A stretch of 64,000 nt of DNA. Source: Candidatus Zipacnadia bacterium. Lineage in GTDB: Bacteria; Armatimonadota; Zipacnadia; Zipacnadales; UBA5352. Numbering within the stretch: the first letter of the stretch is position 1; each line of letters opens with the position of its first letter. Position numbers and translations under genes: made by a program. The notes under the pieces are model-generated. The model made no database searches. It saw only the letters and a list, made by a program, of their open reading frames with translations, and was not told the origin of the DNA. Positions 18,658 to 26,908 of this stretch are shown piece by piece. The stretch lies in contig JALGSU010000005.1 of the NCBI GenBank assembly GCA_029821735.1, positions 62,001 to 126,000 on the forward strand. The letters are read 5' to 3'.

Positions 18658-19821
18658 TCAGGGCTCTTGGTCGTCCAGTCCGGCCACTCGGCGCAAGTCG
18701 CGCTGCATCTGCCGCTGCATCCCTTTGACGATCTTGCTGAGTTCGAGCGCTGGTGCGGTGAACCCAACGGGCGCCCTAACTCCTTGATCGGGTAGCGCCA
18801 CCCGGCAGACCACGTTCACCGGTCCGAGATAGCCCAAGTCCCGATAGACGAACTCCGCGGCATCACAGAGCGCCGGCAGATGCTCCATGCACTCATTGAC
18901 AGCATCCGCGCCCACGCGATTGCTGAGCGCATTGGGCCATACTGTCTCCGCGATGCCGATATGGGCGAAGTGATCGACATAGAAGAGGCGATACCGATCG
19001 GTGACTCCATAGTAGCGGTCTTGATCCAGCCATCGTCGCCAGCACACCCCTCTCACAAACTCCTCCAGCGTGTCGGCCGAGTGCGGGTCAACTTTCGTGC
19101 CGACACGCTTGACCAGGTCCACGGCCGGGTCCGCCCCCCAACCGAGTTCCAGCGGAGCTGCGACCTCAACGGCGGGGTAGGACACGATGGCAAACGCGCC
19201 TATAGCGCGGGGATGTAGCTCGAGGTTCTTGCAGTTCTGACTACATGTCTCGAGCACCATCCTGGCCAGCAGGGCTCCCCCGTCGTGCGCCGCCGCCAGG
19301 GCCTCGACCCGATCCCGGTTCTCTCTGGCTCGGTCATAGAGCCTGTCCAGCTTCTGGCGGTCACGCACAACGTCGAGGGGGTTCGTCGTGTCTCCCGACC
19401 GCACATACACTTTCCCGGTCTTCATGAGGATGTGAGGCGGGTTCGGGCTTTGCGGGATGTGGACGACGATCACTGACCCTCCACTCCCCAACTTGACCAC
19501 GCTGCAAGCCACGTAAGGGGAGGGCGACAGGTTCGAGTTGCACATCTGGTAGATACGTTCGGTGAGGCAACCCTCTTCGCTGGGGATGCCCACGACGTCC
19601 GCAATCTGGGGCTCGTTGCTGGCGTTGGCGTCGATGCCTATGAACAGCCAGCCACCATACATGTTGGCGAACGAAGCTACAGACTTCGCGATGCCTTCGC
19701 CGTCGGTGATCTTGCCTGGTCCCTTGTACTCGAAGGTCCAACTCTCGCGCTTGCCCGGCAGCGTTTCGCGAAGGTCACTTTCGGTGAGTTCGTCAATGGA
19801 TTCATTGAATGGGTTGTACAT
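18658..19821 (-). CDS. AlbA_2 (divergent AAA-4/Schlafen-like) domain protein
   Basis: 387 residues; GGAGGGG lies seven bases before the ATG. The N-terminal 160 residues match the AlbA_2 domain: the E-S-W-T-F-E-Y-K-G segment at 26-34, A-S-F-A-N-M-Y-G-G-W-L-F-I-G-I-D at 49-64, and V-Y-V-R-S-G-D-T near 138. This domain occurs in putative nucleic-acid-binding regulators and in defence-associated proteins. The remaining 230 residues are not recognised. It has no relation to its neighbours and is wedged between an orphan gene tail and a secreted protein gene. Its codon use looks less strongly G/C-ending than that of adjacent genes, which fits recent acquisition. Function unknown. Confidence 0.7.
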   Translation of the reverse strand: MYNPFNESIDELTESDLRETLPGKRESWTFEYKGPGKITDGEGIAKSVASFANMYGGWLFIGIDANASNEPQIADVVGIPSEEGCLTERIYQMCNSNLSPSPYVACSVVKLGSGGSVIVVHIPQSPNPPHILMKTGKVYVRSGDTTNPLDVVRDRQKLDRLYDRARENRDRVEALAAAHDGGALLARMVLETCSQNCKNLELHPRAIGAFAIVSYPAVEVAAPLELGWGADPAVDLVKRVGTKVDPHSADTLEEFVRGVCWRRWLDQDRYYGVTDRYRLFYVDHFAHIGIAETVWPNALSNRVGADAVNECMEHLPALCDAAEFVYRDLGYLGPVNVVCRVALPDQGVRAPVGFTAPALELSKIVKGMQRQMQRDLRRVAGLDDQEP

Positions 19822-19914
19822 AGGTCATCCCCTCCACGAGATGGGCGTACACGAGCTTTCACGTCAGCGGCACAGGCCGACACGGAGGTCGGCCTCTCCA
19901 CACGACACTCGCCC

Positions 19915-21810
19915 CTACTCCCCGAACCTGATGGAGTACAGGTCCGCGTCCTTGATGAGCACTCGCAGGCGGACAGGTCGGCCAGCCAGTGCGCCCAAGT
20001 CCGGGGCGCCCTCCCAACTCACCTGGTGCTCTATCTCGTTGCCGTAGAGCAGCTCGCTCTCGCCAAAGCTGAAGCCCTCGATGGTCTCCCCCGCCTCATC
20101 GCACAAGGCGAATCGCAGAACACCGATCGCGGAGGTGGCGTAGTTGACGATGAGTTTGCTGCCCGAGAAGATCAGCGGGCGGGTAAGCATCTCACCAGGC
20201 TGCCCGCCAGCGTGCACGGACACGAAGCCGTCGGTGCGGATGGTGCCGCGCCGGAAACGCATGGTCTCGTGCCGGTAGTGCTCGGTCCAGTAGAGCGAGA
20301 TCTCCTCGGGGGAGGTCGGCAGCATCCCCCACGCGGGATAGTTGTTGCGGTCGGTCCACACCTGCCAGTCAGTGCCCGGGCGGATGAAGCCCTCCACCCA
20401 GCGTTCGAAGTGCAGGCCGTCGCGGCTGGACATCAGCACGCCATCGCTCACGCCCGGGTCCTTGTGCTGCAGGAACTTGTGGCGGGCGGGGACGAAGCGC
20501 GCCGGGATACCGATGAAGATATGCGGCGCGCGGAAATACTGCTGCACACCGTTGGTGTAGAGATGCTCGCGCGGTGCATCGCCATAGTCGAGGAACTCCG
20601 GCTCGGACCAGGTGCGGAAGTCCTCCGAAGTGCAGGTCATCACGTCCCGCACGCCATCGCGCCCCTTACGGTGGTAGTCGCGGTATACGCCGGCAATTTC
20701 GTCCCAGAACGCGAGGTTCTGGGAATCGAAAGCGCCATCGGTTATGACCGGGCCATCGACCAGCAGGCGCCAGTTGACGCCATCGGCCGAGGCGTAGGCA
20801 AACAGCCCCTTCTCGCCCTCACCGTAGGCGAGTGCCTTGTAGCGCTCGTCAGCGGGGATGTCGGGGCGCGGGTCTCTGAAGGGCGTGAAGTTGTGGGCGG
20901 CCCTGCCCTTCCAGATGATATTGTTGTCCGTGTTGCCGCCGGTCTCGAACAGGCCAAGTTGCGGCTTGGTGAAGTTGATGCCATCGGTGGTCTCCGCGAC
21001 GCAGGTGACCTCGCCGAGACCGGGCGCGGTGCCCCGGTAGTAGAGACGCGTCTTCTCCTCTTCGACCACGAGCGCCATGTAGGCGCAGGTCTCGCCCTCC
21101 CACGGCTCGGTGAGCTCCATCACTATCTCGCGCGGGATCGGGTGGTGCAGGCGGCGCTCGATGCCGGGGGTCATGGCATCAACCAGGAAGTCGTCGACGA
21201 ACAGCTCGAGGCGGTCGCCGATCTCGTAGGGTTGCTTGTCACCGGGCGCAGCAGGCTCGATGCCGAACGTCCCAGGCTCCCGGCCACCCTCGACGGTGAG
21301 GCCCATCTCATCGACGTCGACATCGCCCACATCGCCGATGTATGCGTAGGCCATCGCGGAGACGGTGACGGCCTCCTCGGGGGCGATGGCAGTCGCAGTG
21401 ACTTGCACCCAGCCATCAGTTGGTCCGGCGGCGCGCTCATAAATGTGATGGACGCGCTCGCCGAGTTCATCGAAGAAGTTGATGTAGAGACCGGGCTGAC
21501 AGGCATCAGCGGTACGGAACCAGGCGGTCGCGGTGTAGACGCCCTCTGGACGCGCCGGTACGGGAGCGCAGCCAAGGCTTACGCCAACATCACCACCACC
21601 GTCCAGCAGGCGAACGTAGCTGTCGCCATCATGCCCGCCATCGGTGCGGTACTCGGACGTCCCGCCACGGGCCATCGTCCAGTCGGCAGGCAGTTCGCCG
21701 TCCGCCGCGGGGGGCTGCTCGAAGGACGGATTGGTCACGAGATTCTGGGCCATAGCCACACTCCCACAGACTGAAGCCAGGATGAATGCGAAACACAGAT
21801 TCAGGCGCAT
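19915..21810 (-). CDS. Secreted beta-propeller protein, glycoside hydrolase family 32/43-like
   Basis: 631 residues from the ATG at 21810 (GGGGAA upstream). A signal peptide is followed by Q-N-L-V-T-N-P-S-F-E-Q, the start of a carbohydrate-binding-like beta sandwich to about residue 160. From about 190 the sequence resembles five-bladed propeller glycosidases: repeated strands with W-x-x-P and D-G-x-x-W/F motifs such as T-T-D-G-I-N-F, S-A-D-G-V-N-W and S-R-D-G-L-H-F. The C-terminus is a beta sandwich ending in the V-L-I-K-D-A-D-L-Y-S motif. Catalytic residues cannot be assigned with confidence, so it could be an enzyme or a non-catalytic binding protein. A second copy of its tail lies at 18581-18650. 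Confidence 0.65.
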   Translation of the reverse strand: MRLNLCFAFILASVCGSVAMAQNLVTNPSFEQPPAADGELPADWTMARGGTSEYRTDGGHDGDSYVRLLDGGGDVGVSLGCAPVPARPEGVYTATAWFRTADACQPGLYINFFDELGERVHHIYERAAGPTDGWVQVTATAIAPEEAVTVSAMAYAYIGDVGDVDVDEMGLTVEGGREPGTFGIEPAAPGDKQPYEIGDRLELFVDDFLVDAMTPGIERRLHHPIPREIVMELTEPWEGETCAYMALVVEEEKTRLYYRGTAPGLGEVTCVAETTDGINFTKPQLGLFETGGNTDNNIIWKGRAAHNFTPFRDPRPDIPADERYKALAYGEGEKGLFAYASADGVNWRLLVDGPVITDGAFDSQNLAFWDEIAGVYRDYHRKGRDGVRDVMTCTSEDFRTWSEPEFLDYGDAPREHLYTNGVQQYFRAPHIFIGIPARFVPARHKFLQHKDPGVSDGVLMSSRDGLHFERWVEGFIRPGTDWQVWTDRNNYPAWGMLPTSPEEISLYWTEHYRHETMRFRRGTIRTDGFVSVHAGGQPGEMLTRPLIFSGSKLIVNYATSAIGVLRFALCDEAGETIEGFSFGESELLYGNEIEHQVSWEGAPDLGALAGRPVRLRVLIKDADLYSIRFGE

Positions 21811-21836
21811 GGGACACCATTCCCCTGTCGGGCGAG

Positions 21837-22218
21837 TCATCCACCGCAGCGAGTTCCGGCCGGGCAGCAGGGCGCGGGCTCGAGGAAGAACCAGCGCGTC
21901 TCGGCCCGCTGCATGTCCAGCTCGATGGTTGCGGCGCGCTCAGCGATGAGCTCGCCCGAGGTCATCCCAACACAGCTCTGACGCAGCCTGGGCCTGCAGG
22001 CATTGCACGCGCAGGCGCGCGATGTCCTCGCGCCACTCGGACTCGCCGCCGGAACCCTCGCCAGTATGCCAGACCCAGCCTGTCGGGCTTTCCTCGCCCT
22101 CTTCGAGGCTTGAGTTGGGGAACACGAGACGCTCCTGCGCAGTTGCCATCCCCGCGAACAGCATCACGGCCAGTCCGACCAGTACCATCGCCATGACCGT
22201 CCTGCTTGAGTGGATCAT
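21837..22218 (-). pseudogene. Decayed secreted carbohydrate-binding protein
   Basis: A signal peptide (M-I-H-S-S-R-T start, cleavage after M-A-T-A) with GGGAGA upstream leads into L-V-F-P-N-S-S-L-E-E, the opening of a binding module like that in the next gene. The frame then degenerates and stops at 21940 after 92 residues. A second frame (21837-21965) contains A-A-T-I-E-L-D-M-Q-R-A-E-T, resembling a later strand of the same kind of module. The full module of about 150 residues is not present, so this appears to be a gene with an internal deletion and a frameshift. It lies between gspE and the intact secreted gene. Confidence 0.55.
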
Positions 22219-22251
22219 GCTCGGTCTCCCGTATCTGCGGCCACGGCCGGC

Positions 22252-24051
22252 CTACGCGCTGTCGGCCGCGAACAGAATGGCGATGACCTCTGAGGCGGTG
22301 GTCATACCGGCGTTCACTTTGCTGAGCCCATCATACTTGAGGCTCTTCATGCCGTGACGCAAAGCGATCTTGCGCAGGTCGGCCGCGTTCTCCTTGTTGG
22401 TTATCGCGTCACGCAACTCGTCACTCATGAGCATCAGTTCGTAGACACCCACTCGCCCCGAGTAACCAGTGTTGCGACACTGGGCGCAGCCCCGGCCGCG
22501 GTGGAACTGGATCTTCTTGGCCTGCTCCGCGCTGAGCTCAAGCCGCGTCAGCTCCAGATCGCTGGGCTCGACGGCCTCCCGGCAGCGCGAGCACACGCGG
22601 CGCACCAGTCGCTGCGCTACGACCCCGATCACCGACGAGGCGATCAGGTAAGGCTCCACGTCCATGTCGATGAGGCGCATGGCCGCGCCGGGCGCATCAT
22701 TGGTGTGCAGCGTCGCCAGCACGAGGTGACCGGTCATCGCCGCCCGGAAGGCCATCTCCGCAGTCTCCCCGTCGCGCACCTCACCGATCAAGATGACGTC
22801 CGGATCCTGGCGCAGGATGAACGGCAGCGTGGTGGCGAAGGTCAGGTCGATGGCGGGCAGCACCTGTGTCTGGTTGATGCCGGGGATCTGATACTCGATC
22901 GGGTCCTCGACCGTGGTGATGTTGACGGTCTCATCGTTGATGGTGTGCAGCGACGAGTACAACGTGGTGGATTTGCCGCTTCCAGTTGGCCCGGTGACCA
23001 GCAGCATTCCCTGCTTGGAGTGGATCAGGCGCTCCCACCCCTCCTGGACCTCGGGGATCATGCCAAGCTGGTTCAGCGATACCAACGCCTTGGTCTTGTC
23101 CAGGATACGCATGACGGCTTTCTCGCCCCAGTAAGTGGGCAAGGTGGAGAGACGAATGTCTATGGGTCTGTCATCGACTTCGGTGGCGAAGCGACCGTCC
23201 TGGGGGAACCGGGTCTCGGCGATGTCAGCTCCACCGAGGATTTTGATGCGCGAGATGACGTAGCGGTGCATGTCGCTGGGTAGCGTGGTGACGGTCATAA
23301 GCTGGCCGTCCACGCGGTAGCGCACGGTCACGGTGTCGGCGCGCGGCTCGATGTGGATGTCCGACGCCCGCATCCGCACCGCGTCGCCGATGATCCTCTC
23401 GACGATACGCACCACAGGCGCCTGATCGAGCATCTCCACGAGCTGCTGGTCGAGGTCACCGACGAACTCGGAGCCGGTGATCTGCTGGTTCAACTCAGTT
23501 GTGTGCGGCCCGGACATCTGCACCTGCGCCCGTGCGCGTGAGGCGTAGAAGCGCTCAATGGCGTTGCGAAGCTCAACTTCGTCGACCTCGACCGGCTCGA
23601 CCCGTTTGCCCGTGCGACCGCGGATCTCGTCCATGGCGAAGACGTTCGCGGCATCAGCCATGGCGACCAGAATCCGGTCTTCGCTCACCTGCAGCGGCAA
23701 TACCAAGTACTCTTCGGCCACAGACTTGGGCACGTCGTTGAGCGCAGCGGGATCGACTTCGTAGTCGTCCAGCGACGCCTTGCCATCGTCGTGCCGCTTG
23801 TCCTTGTCGGTATCGAGCTTGGCCATCACGGCAGGCCCATCATCCTTGACCTTCTTGCGTGGCGGACCGGTCGGAGTGTGCTCGGAGGCGCGCGCAAGGT
23901 CCTGGGCCGTGGCCAGGTTGGTCCGCAGTAGCGCCTGCACCAGATTCGTGCCGTTCTGCTCGGCATAGGCCTCGGCCTGATCGATTTGTTCGTCGCTCAG
24001 CAGCCCGAGCTCGATGAGTGACTGCGCAATCCGTTCGCTGTCAGCGTCCAT
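22252..24051 (-). CDS. Type II secretion / type IV pilus assembly ATPase (GspE/PilB family)
   Basis: 599 residues from ATG 24051 (GGAGGT five bases upstream). Order: GspE N-terminal domain to about 170, linker with N-Q-Q-I-T-G-S-E-F, then the hexameric secretion ATPase core with Walker A G-P-T-G-S-G-K-S-T at 354-362, Walker B D-V-I-L-I-G-E-V-R-D at 418-427, and a tetracysteine zinc motif C487/C490/C522/C525. The protein powers pseudopilin or pilin extension at the inner membrane. It starts divergently from a TPR gene, and a half-length GspF-like gene lies beyond; no pilin, secretin or PilT gene is in the window. The T2SS and T4P roles cannot be separated from sequence alone. Confidence 0.92.
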   Translation of the reverse strand: MDADSERIAQSLIELGLLSDEQIDQAEAYAEQNGTNLVQALLRTNLATAQDLARASEHTPTGPPRKKVKDDGPAVMAKLDTDKDKRHDDGKASLDDYEVDPAALNDVPKSVAEEYLVLPLQVSEDRILVAMADAANVFAMDEIRGRTGKRVEPVEVDEVELRNAIERFYASRARAQVQMSGPHTTELNQQITGSEFVGDLDQQLVEMLDQAPVVRIVERIIGDAVRMRASDIHIEPRADTVTVRYRVDGQLMTVTTLPSDMHRYVISRIKILGGADIAETRFPQDGRFATEVDDRPIDIRLSTLPTYWGEKAVMRILDKTKALVSLNQLGMIPEVQEGWERLIHSKQGMLLVTGPTGSGKSTTLYSSLHTINDETVNITTVEDPIEYQIPGINQTQVLPAIDLTFATTLPFILRQDPDVILIGEVRDGETAEMAFRAAMTGHLVLATLHTNDAPGAAMRLIDMDVEPYLIASSVIGVVAQRLVRRVCSRCREAVEPSDLELTRLELSAEQAKKIQFHRGRGCAQCRNTGYSGRVGVYELMLMSDELRDAITNKENAADLRKIALRHGMKSLKYDGLSKVNAGMTTASEVIAILFAADSA

Positions 24052-24149
24052 CGGATACCTCCGTGTCGCCACTGGTGTTCGTCACGCCTGAACCGTCCCA
24101 CGACCTTCGTTAATGTCCGTTCCCCGCTCAGCCATGCGCGTCCTCCTCG

Positions 24150-24179
24150 TTGACTCCCTGCGAAAGCCTTTGCTATACT
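24150..24179 (+). promoter_or_regulatory. Candidate sigma-A promoter of the TPR gene
   Basis: TTGACT and TATACT separated by 18 bases, an excellent match to the housekeeping consensus. The predicted start is about 18 bases before the ATG at 24204, giving a very short leader. It lies in the 152-base gap between the divergent gspE and TPR genes. Confidence 0.65.
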
Positions 24180-24203
24180 CGCCCTCGAGCGCAGAAGGCA
24201 GCA

Positions 24204-24722
24204 ATGGAGTGTACCATGTGGCCTTTCAAGCGGCGCGAACCGGAATCGCCCGAAGATCGCTTCAAGCAAGGCACCCGTGCCATCGAGCAGGGGCACCTGG
24301 CGAAGGGCATCGATATCCTCACTGAGCTTACGCGCGATGAGCCCACGAACATCGAAGCCGCGGTCAACCTCGGCGCGGCCCGATTTACCGTCGGCGACTT
24401 CGGAGCGGCGGAGCGCGAGTTCGGCCGTGCACTGGAGCACTCCCCCGACAACCCAAAGATATTGCTCAACCTCGCTGCGGTCAAGAGTTCGATGGAGCGC
24501 CTCGATGAGGCCATCGATCTGCTCATGCGCATCCTCGAAATCGACCCGCAGTTCCGCGACTGTCACTACAATCTGGCTATCGCCTACTGGCGCAAGGGGC
24601 ACGTCCCCGAGGCCATGGCCGAGCTTGAGTTGGAACTTGCCCTGCATCCCGATCACAAGCTCGCGAGAGAACTGGCGACGCAGATTCGGGAGCGACACGG
24701 CGGGGCTGTTGGTCAGCAGTGA
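24204..24722 (+). CDS. Tetratricopeptide repeat protein
   Basis: 172 residues; AGAAGG lies six bases before the chosen ATG, and the frame back to 24150 runs through the promoter. Four TPR-like helical repeats cover residues 15-155, seen as A-I-E-Q-G-H-L-A-K-G-I, A-A-V-N-L-G-A-A-R-F-T-V-G-D-F, I-L-L-N-L-A-A-V and C-H-Y-N-L-A-I-A-Y-W-R-K-G-H. No signal peptide, so cytoplasmic. TPR proteins scaffold protein complexes; next to gspE and a GspF-like gene it could be an assembly factor of the secretion or pilus machine, in the manner of PilF-type proteins, but that is context only. It is followed 44 bases later by the GspF-like gene. Confidence 0.8.
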   Translation: MECTMWPFKRREPESPEDRFKQGTRAIEQGHLAKGIDILTELTRDEPTNIEAAVNLGAARFTVGDFGAAEREFGRALEHSPDNPKILLNLAAVKSSMERLDEAIDLLMRILEIDPQFRDCHYNLAIAYWRKGHVPEAMAELELELALHPDHKLARELATQIRERHGGAVGQQ

Positions 24723-24766
24723 GGTCGCCGGCCGTACTACGGTTCAAGAACGGGTGAGATGGTCCC

Positions 24767-25354
24767 ATGGCCGACAAGGAGAAGGACGCACTGGCAACCA
24801 ACGCCGAACTGGCGCAGATGTGCCACCAGTTCGCGTCACTGACCGCCGCTGACGTGAACGTGTTGGACATCTTCGACACCCTCGAAGCCCAGACCGAGAA
24901 CGCGTTCCTGCGCGAGGTGCTGGGGAAGGTGCGCGAACACCTCGAGATGGGTCACACGCTGGCGACGGCTTTCAATCGCTACCCCAACACCTTCAGCCCG
25001 TTCTTCATCACGATGGTTCGCGAGGGCGAACTTGAGGGCGATCTGGCGCAGTCTTTCGAGGAGTTGGCCATACACTACGAGAGCCGCCTGGACGATACCG
25101 TGGATGCCCGCCGCCCGTCGGGACGTACAGGGCAGGACTGGCAGACGGCGGCGGGAGTCTTCCAGTGGCTATTCATCTGGGCCATCGCGCTGGTGGCGTT
25201 CTGCGCGCTGGGCGCTGGGCTGATCTGGTACGCGACCGGTGACGGCGGGTCTGTCGGTCTGCCCGGCGAACGTCTCCCCAACATCCTGCTGTTCGTCGGC
25301 GTTGTCATGGCGCTGGGTGTGCTGCTGTTCACGCGCGGCCGGCGCAGGCGCTGA
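24767..25354 (+). CDS. Half-length GspF/PilC-like inner membrane protein
   Basis: 195 residues. Residues 10-105 match one type II secretion F domain: L-A-Q-M-C-H-Q-F-A-S-L at the start, then L-G-K-V-R-E-H-L-E-M-G-H-T-L-A, and M-V-R-E-G-E-L-E-G-D-L-A near 83-94. Two hydrophobic helices follow (about 133-156 and 172-188), ending in a run of arginines. Canonical GspF/PilC has about 400 residues with two F domains and three helices, so this protein carries one domain only. It is not obviously truncated by a frameshift; a strong hairpin follows at 25378-25403. It may pair with GspE encoded nearby or be a reduced platform protein. Confidence 0.7.
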   Translation: MADKEKDALATNAELAQMCHQFASLTAADVNVLDIFDTLEAQTENAFLREVLGKVREHLEMGHTLATAFNRYPNTFSPFFITMVREGELEGDLAQSFEELAIHYESRLDDTVDARRPSGRTGQDWQTAAGVFQWLFIWAIALVAFCALGAGLIWYATGDGGSVGLPGERLPNILLFVGVVMALGVLLFTRGRRRR

Positions 25355-25377
25355 GGGACACATTCCGGAACACTATC

Positions 25378-25403
25378 GCGGCCCCGCCTGTTGGCGGGGC
25401 CGC
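25378..25403. terminator. Hairpin terminator between convergent genes
   Basis: GCGGCCCCGCC and GGCGGGGCCGC form a perfect 11-bp stem around TGTT. It lies between the GspF-like gene (plus) and the six-hairpin protein gene (minus), so it can stop transcription from both sides. No strong U-tract on either side. Confidence 0.6.
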
Positions 25404-25432
25404 TTCGAGTTGGGGGGCATGAGCGCGCCCGC

Positions 25433-26770
25433 TCAGAACTGCGCGGGCGCCATCGGCGCGGCGTATCCCTCGCCCTCGACGGTGAAGGACAGCCCCTCGG
25501 CGAACGTCGCGTTCGCTTCATCGGCAAGGGCCTCCGCCACCCAGGCGGTGTCGGTCGGCTGGCCGCCAGCCCACGGGGGCAGCGTGATGTACTTCGCCAC
25601 CAGCCACTTGCCCGCGACCGGCCCGCCCTGCCACGAATGCTCTGTCGATCTCAGACGATTGTGTTGCGCCGGCGCACCGAATGCCATCTCCTGCACAGTG
25701 TCATCGAACGGTGCCAGCCAGGTACACAGGTAAGGGGGGCTGTAGCGTGGCTTCTCGGCCACGACCCCGCTGGTGAGCTTCCAGACGGGATTGTCGTAGT
25801 CACCGTTCCAGCACACCTGCGTCTGGGTGCGCACGAAGCGGTCGATGTCCTCGCGGTCGAAGACCAGCCCCATCTCATACATGATCATCGCTTGCGAAGC
25901 GGACAGTGAGTAATACCCGCCCCGGTGCTCGGCGTTGATCCAGTGCTTCCAGGCGGCGGGGTCCTCGGGGTTTATGTCCCACTCGCCCGCCGGGTCCCAG
26001 TAATCCCACTTGTAGTGGTCGTCGACGAGTGTCAGGCAGCGCTTGAAGCGCGTGCTGAGCTTGATGGCCCGGCGCAGATACTGATCATCACCGGTGGCCC
26101 GGTAGAGGCCCACCAGTGCCTGCGCAATCTTGGAGTTCTTGTTGTGCGGCTGGGTCAGGTGCGCCTTGGTGGGCTTGAGGTCGCCGTGGGTTATGTAGAC
26201 GCCACCGAGTTCGCCGAAGTCCTTGTAGTTGCCGCGCGCATCCCACTTCGCCACCAGATGATCCTCGGCCAGTGCCAGATACCGATCAGCGGCGGGCGCA
26301 TACTCGGCCAGAGCTTCGTCGCCGCGCACTACCTGCGCGAACTCGGCGATCATGTGAGTGAACTCGAAGCTGGTCAGGATCACGTCCACTTCCCGCTCGG
26401 GATGGTCCGGGTGGCGAAACAGCGGCAGCGGCAGTCCATACCAGCCCTGGAATCCATCCGGGCCCTCGCGCAGACTCTCGCACAACATGTCCGTCAGGCT
26501 GACGAAGACGTCGAGGTACCGCGTGTCGCCGGTCAGTCGCCAGGCGCTCAGCGGCATGCCTATGTACATGCACGCTTCCCATGTGATCTTCTCCGGGATG
26601 GTGGCGAAGTAGGCCATCCGCTCGGGCGTCAGGCGCTCGGGCAGACGGTCAGTATGTTCGAGGAATGCGGCCAGTATCTCGCGGTCAATCTCGTCGGTGA
26701 TCTCAGGCGGCTCGGCGCTGCCCGCGGCCACGCTGACCGTCAGCGCCACTGCGACCACAATCATCCTCAT
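25433..26770 (-). CDS. Secreted alpha/alpha-barrel (six-hairpin) glycosidase-like protein
   Basis: 445 residues from ATG 26770, with AGGAGG eight bases upstream; the frame to 26836 is less credible. A signal peptide ends near residue 20 (A-A-G-S-A-E). The rest consists of repeated helical hairpins with the aromatic-rich turns of alpha/alpha six-barrel glycosidases and polysaccharide lyases: W-E-A-C-M-Y-I, F-Q-G-W-Y-G-L, A-L-V-G-L-Y-R-A-T-G-D-D-Q-Y-L and W-D-Y-W-D-P-A-G-E-W. It is divergent from the heparinase gene and shares a 138-base intergenic region with it. The exact family and substrate are not recognised. Confidence 0.6.
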   Translation of the reverse strand: MRMIVVAVALTVSVAAGSAEPPEITDEIDREILAAFLEHTDRLPERLTPERMAYFATIPEKITWEACMYIGMPLSAWRLTGDTRYLDVFVSLTDMLCESLREGPDGFQGWYGLPLPLFRHPDHPEREVDVILTSFEFTHMIAEFAQVVRGDEALAEYAPAADRYLALAEDHLVAKWDARGNYKDFGELGGVYITHGDLKPTKAHLTQPHNKNSKIAQALVGLYRATGDDQYLRRAIKLSTRFKRCLTLVDDHYKWDYWDPAGEWDINPEDPAAWKHWINAEHRGGYYSLSASQAMIMYEMGLVFDREDIDRFVRTQTQVCWNGDYDNPVWKLTSGVVAEKPRYSPPYLCTWLAPFDDTVQEMAFGAPAQHNRLRSTEHSWQGGPVAGKWLVAKYITLPPWAGGQPTDTAWVAEALADEANATFAEGLSFTVEGEGYAAPMAPAQF

Positions 26771-26908
26771 CTCGTCGCCTCCTGCGCAGATATGCAACAC
26801 AGAGCAGGGCTCCGCGTCTGTCTTTCGCCCTCGCAACGGTCACTCCTTCCGCGCAGGTGCGTAGCGGGGATGGGCGGAAATGGGCGCCAAATCTCTGGAG
26901 GTGCGGCC

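Noticed and set aside
20026..21774. A 582-codon plus-strand frame antisense to the secreted propeller gene
   Set aside because: No domain or signal is visible and the minus-strand gene has a signal peptide and ribosome site.
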